Origin: Zygaena filipendulae
Lineage: Eukaryota; Arthropoda; Insecta; Lepidoptera; Zygaenidae
Assembly: GCA_907165275.2 (NCBI GenBank)
Contig: OU015655.1
Coordinates: forward strand, 5,220,501-5,284,500
Length of the DNA stretch: 64,000 nt
Direction of reading: 5' to 3'
Numbering within the stretch: the first letter of the stretch is position 1; each line of letters starts with the position of its first letter. A program made the translations under genes and the position numbers. Positions 37,701 through 46,700 of the stretch are shown one piece after another. The notes beneath the pieces are model-generated. The model saw only the letters and a program-made list of their open reading frames with translations. It ran no database searches and was not told the origin of the DNA.

Positions 37701-40700
37701 TGCGGAGGTGGGGGCGGGTAGCGTGTGAGTTGAGAGGTGGCCATTCGAACTGCAGAGCATGTTGTTCAAATCGATTGATTAATTTTAATAGACTGAGAGC
37801 CAGCGTTCCGCAGACTTACGGTATAGTAGCAAGCTTCATATTAATGCCAGGTATACTACTTCACCTGCCATAGCTGAAATGGGGATTCACTATTCCCATC
37901 GCGGGTTCCTTTGGGCGTGACAAGAGGTCAAAAAGCATCAACGAAGTACGTTGTGAAATAGTTACAAATAGATATGTGAATAGTCTGTTTAGGATGCTAC
38001 CTCACCGTTTTGAGTTGGTTTTGAATATTTAAGTGGAAATTCATGATCAAGAACTAGGTACAGACGAACAAGCCACACCGACTTTTATTTTATACTAATA
38101 GACTAGCTGTTCCATCGCGGTTTGACGCGCGTGGATATCGGGATTCCCTCGAGCACCCTAAATAGTATACCATGACACTCGGCTTTTTGTAAGTGAAAGA
38201 GTTTTCAGAATCGGTTCAGTATTTTCAGAGATTACCCCACAAATCCAAACAAAGATACAAACTTTACGACCTCATAATTCTAATATTATAAATGCTAATG
38301 AGAGTTTTTTGTGTATTAGTTTGTTTGTTACGTTTCCACGCCTCAACCACCAGGCGTAACAGAAAAGATATAATGTCCTACCTACTGTTTATCCTGAAAT
38401 TCCCATGGAACAGCGAAATTGCAGCGAATTATTGCAACTTTGGACTTTTGATTCACCTTTACTATTAGAAAATCGGTACTTAGCGAACAATGATGTTGCA
38501 GCAGGAGACGAAATCCCTCGCCGAACGTATACGTCTACTGACGTGCGACGTCGATGAGGACCAAGAGGAGCAGAGGACGTCCCCGGCTGGGGCAAGCTGC
38601 GACAAGTTTAGTGACAAATCTTACGCAAGCGTCGACAAGAACAGCGAGAAGGCGTTCGGTAGCGCCTCGTCGAGCTCGTCGTCGTCAACTATATCTGCGC
38701 CCGCGCCCCCGCTAGTGCAGACGCGACAACAACCGCCGGATCTGGGAGATATGCACCAGGAACCTCAGAAGGTATTGTCAAGGCATTCACAAAACCCTTA
38801 CTCACTACTAGCTGTACCCCGCGGTTGCACCTGCGTGACCTGCGTGACATATTTTCCCCGACATTCGACTTGAATGAAACAAAGCCTTATATCATGCTCC
38901 AAGCTAAACTTGCTTAATCTACCTGTAAAACCGCATGATAATCTCTTTAGTAGTCACGAAGATTAGCGTGAAAAGACACGTGAATTTTACTTTTTTATTA
39001 TAATACTATCTGTGCCTCGCGGTTTCACCCGCGGTAATTTCAGAGTTTCCGCGGGAATTCCGGGATAAAAAGTACCCTAGGTCCTTCTCTGTACCCTTAA
39101 CAACGTGCATGCCAAATTTCATCCAAATCTATTGAGCCGTTTTGGCGTGATTGAGTAACAAACATCCAAACATCCACACTTTCATATTTATAATATTAGT
39201 TGGATAGATAGATAGATGACCAGCGATATTCCTTCATGTGCGGATCCACCGTTCCGGGCACGGTGGGCATGCCTCCAACCCTAATTGAGGTCAACAGGCA
39301 GCATTAGTCTAGTCTACCCTGAGACCGTCTCTGGAGGTATCTACTCGACTTATTTCAGTTGGAAGTTGTTCTAATCGAGTTCGTACTACGACTTGTATTA
39401 GAACGATTTTAGGGTGGCCGTGACTACAACCTTTTTTTTGGGGGTTGGATCCTGCCTGCCTGCATTCCTTGTCCATAACGCGCGTCGCTAAAAAATTATC
39501 AAAATCGCTCCAAATGCTAAAATATTAGAAATTTATATTCTGTATATATAGGTATATATTCTCCATAAAACATGTTGTAAATGTATTTTAATGTACCTCC
39601 CTAGTGAAAATTCTTTGAGTATCAGGGAAAGATAATAATGTTTTTGCATGTTATCTTAACGCGACTTATTAAGGTCGTAGTAAAGACTGAAGAAAGACCC
39701 AAGAGCCAAACCCGGCCTTACAGGCCCCCCAGCCAAGTTTACAATCTATAATCATCAACGGATTTTCTTAGATTTTATGCGTTAACAATAAATGTCAACT
39801 GAGGGGGCAGGTGACAAAACTATTGTCATCCACTAATATGAAAAGTCATAATAATTATAATGCACGATGTCAGGGATACAAAGAAGGACATAGGGCACTT
39901 TTTTCCAGGAATTCCCGTGGGAACTTTGAAATTAACGCGGGCGAAACCGCGGGGAATAGTTAGTTTAAAAATAAATCGATAGGAGATAAAATAAAATAGG
40001 GTAAATATCAAATTTTTCTTTGATAATTCTGCTATTTTTACTTACATAAAGTAGGTAAATGAATTGGACACTTTGTTTAAACTTTTGGTCATCAAGTTAA
40101 AAAGATGCGGAATTATCATAATATAATTTGGCTTTTAAATATTGTTCTTTTGTTTTAGAAAATAATAATATGGTTTTTTATGCAGGTGGTGCTAGTTCGT
40201 ACCGTAGCAGGGGCCTTAAAAGTTAATGTCTACATTTTAAAAGGAAGAATGGACATCTTATTATTGGACATTTTATTATTATCTATATAATATATATATA
40301 CCATACTAGTTGTGCCCCACGGTTTCACCCGCGTTAATTACAGAGTTCCCGCGGGAATTCCGGGATAAAAAGTACCCTATGTGTTAATCTGATGTATAAG
40401 CTATATTATTGTAAAATGTCATTTAAATCCATCCAGTAGTTTTTGCGTGAAAGAGTAACAAACATCCATCCATTCATCCATCGATCCATCCATCCATACA
40501 TACAAACTTTCGCGTTTATAATATTAGTAGGATTAATGAATGTTTCGTTTGTATGTTTGTCCCGTTCGCGCGTTCTTATGCCGATCGTATGATTGTAATG
40601 AAACTTTGATGAGTTGGTGTATGCTCGCTTGAAAAAAACAAAACACAAAATAAAACTGTAACACCTGACACAAGGCCCCGCTAAATACGTCATCTCCTTA

Positions 40701-43700
40701 CTATTAAGTACACCAATTGTATTGGAGACTTTTATTAGTGTTTTAGAGCACAATATGTTACGTATCTTAATAGCAGTATTGCGTGCCAGTAATCATTTAG
40801 GTGACATATATTCCATCGAAATACCTATAAACCGGCCAAGGACTATCTAACCTACATTCTAGGTGATTACGGATAGGGTATGGGACCGGTTTTCCCCGGT
40901 TCCAATAAAACCGGAAACATCGGTCCTGTGGATTTATAAAAAGTGGCTCTCCATGTCATAAAAATCTGTTCTTTCATCTGTTTAACAGTTCTTTACAAAT
41001 TTGTATTGATTTCTGTTTCTGTAATCAATTCTTCATATAAATAGGTATAATTTGTAATGACGCTATTTATTTAGGTATAATTTGTTATATTATCTGTGGT
41101 ATTATAAAAACGCACTATAGTTGGTTCAAATGCTGTGTTAGGCAAATGCGTCTACTGTATATAGTGCAATTTGTCTTAGATTGTGGAAAACTAAAAACTA
41201 AAAAATAACAATCTAATATATATAAATCACGTGTCACGTTGTTTGTCCGCGATGGACTCCGAAACTACTTAACGGATTTTGATAAAATTTTGTAACCATT
41301 TATGGTCCAACTTTAAAGATAGGATACCTAGTGTTTATCCCGGAATTCCTTCGGGAACTCCGGAATTAATGCGGGAAACAGTTAATCACAGTAAACTACT
41401 GTCAGGGGTAGGTACAAAGAAGGACATAGAATACTTTTTTCCCGGAATTCCCGCGGGAACTCCGAAATTACCGCGGATGAAATCGCGGGAGACAGCTAGT
41501 AGGTATATTATAATATTAGTTAGTATTAGAAGGTACATAATTATAAGTAAGTAGTACTTTAAATTCTCAGAATTTATTTTTTATTTTAAACTAACCCGTT
41601 TGATAAAAATTGTCACGAACATTTTCATTTACCGGAAGAAAACATGTTTAGGACATGGCTTATTTACTCAAGTGTTATTGAAATCCGTTCAGCCGTAAGC
41701 CAATATTGAGTACAGCGACATCGAAATTAATATTTGTATTTCTAAAAATCCGCGACTCAATCTATAAATTTTTTTTTAAAGTGTTACCTATTGGGGACGA
41801 CTCTATCTCAGCAAATTGAGACAGAGACAGTTAAAAATCTTATTCAAATTTAGATATTTTTCACCCATGTACGTGAAAAAAATAAAGAGAAAAGAGGCTG
41901 AAATAAAAAGGTCGATACATAGTTCAGGATTCACTCATGCATGCTTTATAGAAGTTTATATTATTTTGGTGGATCTACCGATTTCAGTTGCTCATAAAGT
42001 AAATAAGTCGATTTATTCAGGTCAATCATAGGTCAATGTTATTTTCTGCCCTAAAAATTTATAGAAATATTGATATTTAAACAACATATAAATTATGTTT
42101 CAAACGAAAATGCTTTTCTGGGTATGATGCTTTTTACATTATATATAGATAGCGGTCGATATAAATAAAGAATTAAAGTATTAGTTTGTCTGAAGGAAAA
42201 AATTGGTATGAAATCTATATAATAAAAATATACATATATAATAAAAAATGAATCGCCAAATGTGTTGCTAAGCGCATAACTTCCAAACGGCTGCACCAAA
42301 TTGGATAATTGTTTTTTTTTTTGTGTTCGTTATTGTCAGGACAAGGTTTATATAAAAGAAGTTTGGAGTTCCTGCGGGAATTTCGAAACTCACGCGAGTG
42401 AAACCGCGGGGCACAGCTAGTATATAGATATAAATCCCTCTTTACGTTGTAGAGTCGCTTCATCGAATCTCTCCCAACTAGGTAATAACGTTACAGCAAC
42501 AGGCCGGTACTTATTATAATGTTTAAGCCATCCTAAAATTTGCTGGAATATACCTAACACTCTGAAGTAACGTATCTTAAGTAAGAAGAAGTATATGACA
42601 TCCTTATCCCCTACATGCAGTACAAACATTTTAAATGCGAGAAGGTTTTTTTTCCTCGTCGCGTCGCACTCACTTTGCGTGATTTTTATCCAGCGACAAC
42701 TGTTTATCCCGGCACACCAAATAATTCGGATTAAATAGCATTTTTCTTACCCATTTAAGAATACATACATTCACATTTACACATACAAACATTGGTTTGA
42801 CAATATGGGTAGGTATGCAGTCCGTGGGCAATATCTGTTAGGTATTCGGTAATATTATTGGTATCCTTTTTTACGTATGTTAGTAGATACCTACTCTGAC
42901 CGCTAATAGTATGGCTGGACCGAATTTTTGTGAGTTCCCTAGGTGGTTTAGATTCATAAATAATTAGCCCCAGTGTAAGTTTCCCATGCACGTAGCCGAA
43001 GGTATAAAGCTAGTCTATACCTATAGATAAAAGAAGACAGGGAAATATTAACGCACATGTGCTTCGGCCACTATCGAAACCAAGTTATAGAAATTAACCC
43101 TCGATACAAGTTATGACAACCTGGTTTCAATAGCGGCCGAAGCGCAACGCACAGCCCAAACCATTAAGTTTATAGAACCTTGACAGGGTTCTTTATAGTC
43201 TAGCGTATAGTTTTCAAAAAGTTTGCCCCCAAGAGAACGGTGGTCGTTTGGCCTAGACTTATAAGAAAAAAATGAATAAAAAAGTTTTAAATAAATCCCG
43301 AAATTTATGTGAATATTCTATAATGTCTATTGATTCCCATGTCTCCTCTCTCAGCCCCGCGTTGAGCCTCGAAGACAGTTCCTCTCGACATTGGCGCCGC
43401 TGACAGCCTGCGTGGGCAGCACCGCTCATCATGAGGGCTTCTATTATGTGCCGCCTGGCGAGAGGACATCGGTGTCATCCTCGACGAACCTCGAACTCCA
43501 AGAGCACAGCGACGCCCCCGCCCCGGACGTAGTGGCTGGAACGCCAGGTAGCAATCATTGTCGCGCTTATACCATGTTCAGTGCCTGTATTAGAAAATAA
43601 TCCATACCTAATAGGTACCTATAGTAGAAGTTGATGTTAAAATAGTAGTCACAGTGGGTACATTACGACAGATGACAACCTCGGTGGAAGAGTTTCTATC

Positions 43701-46700
43701 ACATGGTAATATTACAGGAGCAACGGAGAGCGACGATGGTTTGGCCGCGTTCGCTCGTGCGGCTGCGTCCAGGACCGAGAGGCTCCGGCAGCGGTACGGC
43801 CAGGAGTCGCAGCCGGTCAGCAGTGATGACGAGCACGATGACTATGGTAAATATACAGATATAGTGATTTTTTTAATTTTTATTTATTTATTTAACGGCT
43901 ATGGATACACGTCCTTAAAACCAAACTGAAAAAAATAATAAAATTACAGTTTTTCTACACTGGTACAAATAAATTTATATATAAGGTGTGGTAAAATTAC
44001 CTACAAATATTTGCAGGGTTGAAAGTATACACCGTTATAAACATAAAAATATAAAGCTCTTTAAAAAATATATAGGCGGCTCTACACTCGCGCCGCGAAA
44101 GCCCGTGAACCACGAGCATCCTTGCTTTCGATGCTTTCGCGGCATCGCGGTCGCGCTTCGCGGCGCCTAGCCTGTCGGTGGCGGTTTTTTATTCCGCCTG
44201 AACGGAGCGCGAACGCATCCACACTCGTGGTGTGTCAGTTATGTGAACGGTAACTTCCATGTCTATTTCAGTCAAAAGTGCGAACGTTAATGCATAAGAT
44301 TACAAGTGTAGAGGGCTTTAATGTTTTTAGCGGCGGTTTCAACAGCGATAATTTCAGAGTTCCCGCGTAATTGTCGAAAGTACAATATTTGCAACCTACC
44401 TTTTGTACCTTTTCACCATTTTTGGGATTGAATTTTCAAAAATCCTTTCTTAGTGCACACCTACGTCACTTAAGGAATATTTGTACGAAATTTCGATCAG
44501 TCAGTAAGTTTCTGTATATATATACATATATAATAATAATAATAATCCACTTCACAACAATATATGTATGTATATAAATAGTAAGAATCACAATAACACA
44601 TCGCGTTCGCGTGATGGTAACGCGCTAAAAATGTTGTCCTGTCTCGTGCCCAAAGTAGTTTCACTTAAAAAAACAGAAACAATGTGTGTTAAGAATTTAT
44701 ATAACTTACAGTTACTAATACTAAGTAGGTACTTTCTTCCATCTAGAGCGTTTATGATTGTATTATAGACAGCAGAAGAATGTAGTTGGTCACTGGTCAC
44801 AGCCGTCAAAGCTATATAATGGAGTTCTTTATGACGTATGATGGGATGATTATGCTCTGATCCTTTAAATTTAAATTAAACTAACAGTGCCTCTATCTAC
44901 TCGTTCTCATTATCTAATCCTCTTGAAAAAACTTTTTGTATAAATACAATTTGCTACTAAATGAGAACTCAATTTCACAACTAAAAAGAAAAAAATAATA
45001 GTTCGGAATGTGCTGTTTTCGCAACACACCGCTTTAAAAAACCTTTTTAACACCAACTTTCCATTAACTGACTTATTTTTCTATTTTCTCGTGAAAAAGT
45101 TCGACACCGCTTCGTGGCTGGCATTTTTTATCGGACAAAGACGAACATTTGTTTACGAATTTAATTAGTTTCCCAACACAAAAACAAAACTCCAAATGGC
45201 ATTATACTTAGGTACTAGTTTTAGGCATGATATTTTAAGTATTAAAGGAAGAGTTTAGGTAGGTATTAAATTTATACATAATAATCCAAATAAATTTGGA
45301 TAATTATCCAAAGAGTTCAATACATTATTCACATTCCACAACGAGTAATTATAAGAACACCTTACGCATTATTTTAGAACAAATTTGTTTACCATAAAAT
45401 ATTATGTGTGTTACATAATAAGTCAACCTATAAAGATAACATATTATGCTGTCGGGGACTTTTTTAATTTTGTAGGGGAATAATTCCGTCATTTATGATT
45501 TTGGCGTACCTACCTACCTATTAATCCTAATTAATATTATAATTTTATGTCTACTAAAACATTGTTACTTGATGAGTTAGAAATAGGTACCTAAATCTCT
45601 CGTATATAGACTGATCGACAGACGGACAGAAACCAAAACTTGTAATTTGTAGATCTGCAGGTTAAAGTATCGGAATTATGATTATAAACAAATAATGAAT
45701 TTAAATCAAAAAATTGTAAAACACTTTATTTATTTCTATCTATTGCTGTTGGGATCAATACAATTTATTACAATGAAAGAGATTGGTTTCCAAAAATGGA
45801 AATAAAATTGCCGATGACTTTTTAGGTTTCCACCGACGGCCCGCCGTCCGAAGCATCGTTGTGAAGCAGCAGCTTGGTGCTTCGGACGAGATCCTCCAGC
45901 AAATGCAGAACGAGCTCCAGCCCTCGCCGGGGTCAACGCCCTCGCAAGTCCCGGGTCACTCTTGCCAACGCACCAGTTCCAACTACTCATGGCCGTATTA
46001 CTCCGAGGCGAATCTCAACTCAAGGCCGCAGAGCAGAGCTAGCGCTAACTCTAACTGGTAAGTTACCTCAGACGATTTTCATAAGTAAACTACTATCTGT
46101 CCCCCGCGATTTCATCCACGGTAATTTCGGAATTCCCGCGGGAATTCCGTGAAAAAAGAACTCTGTGTCCTTCTTTGTACCCCTTACAGTAGTTTACGGT
46201 GATAAGCAGTTCCCCGCATTAATTCCGGAGTTCCCGCGGAAATTCCGGGATAAAAACTATCCTATCTTTTAAGTTGGACCATATTATAAAATGATTACAA
46301 AATTTTATCAAAATTCGTTCAGTAGTTTCGGAGTCCATCGCGGACAAACAACGTGACACGTGATTTATAATTAAGAAAGATAAGATAAAGATATTCTTTT
46401 ACCAACGGTGCCTGAAAATTATTACGAATTGAACTAACGATTGTTTTTTATATATAAGACTAATAGTTAGACACAGCTACGCTTCGCTGTACCTTTGTAC
46501 AATTTAAGTAGGTAATATTTGATTTAAAAAAAATACGTTCCCGTGAAACCTTCGAGGTATCAAAGTGTATATATAAACATCTTGTCTCTTGTCCTGTGAA
46601 AATGGAAGTCAATCCATGGACTACTTCCAAGTTTTGCGATCACAATCACATGGATTCTGTATTTTTGCTTATTAAGTTCGCGCCAAAAGACGTAGTCACG

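Larger units (their letters stand above)
36204..38501 (+). other. Intron 7
   Basis: Holds a repeat relative at 37222-37370 and paired Helitron-like copies just before exon 8. The remainder is anonymous AT-rich sequence. Confidence 0.7.
38772..43354 (+). other. Intron 8
   Basis: 4.6 kb with at least six Helitron-like copies, a repeat at 39458-39600 and an 89-bp hairpin near its 3' end. 40540-41210, 41500-42210 and 42421-43050 show nothing I can support. Confidence 0.7.
43847..45825 (+). other. Intron 10
   Basis: 2 kb. Holds a short TIR element and a Helitron-like copy. 44590-45820 is anonymous AT-rich sequence. Confidence 0.7.
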
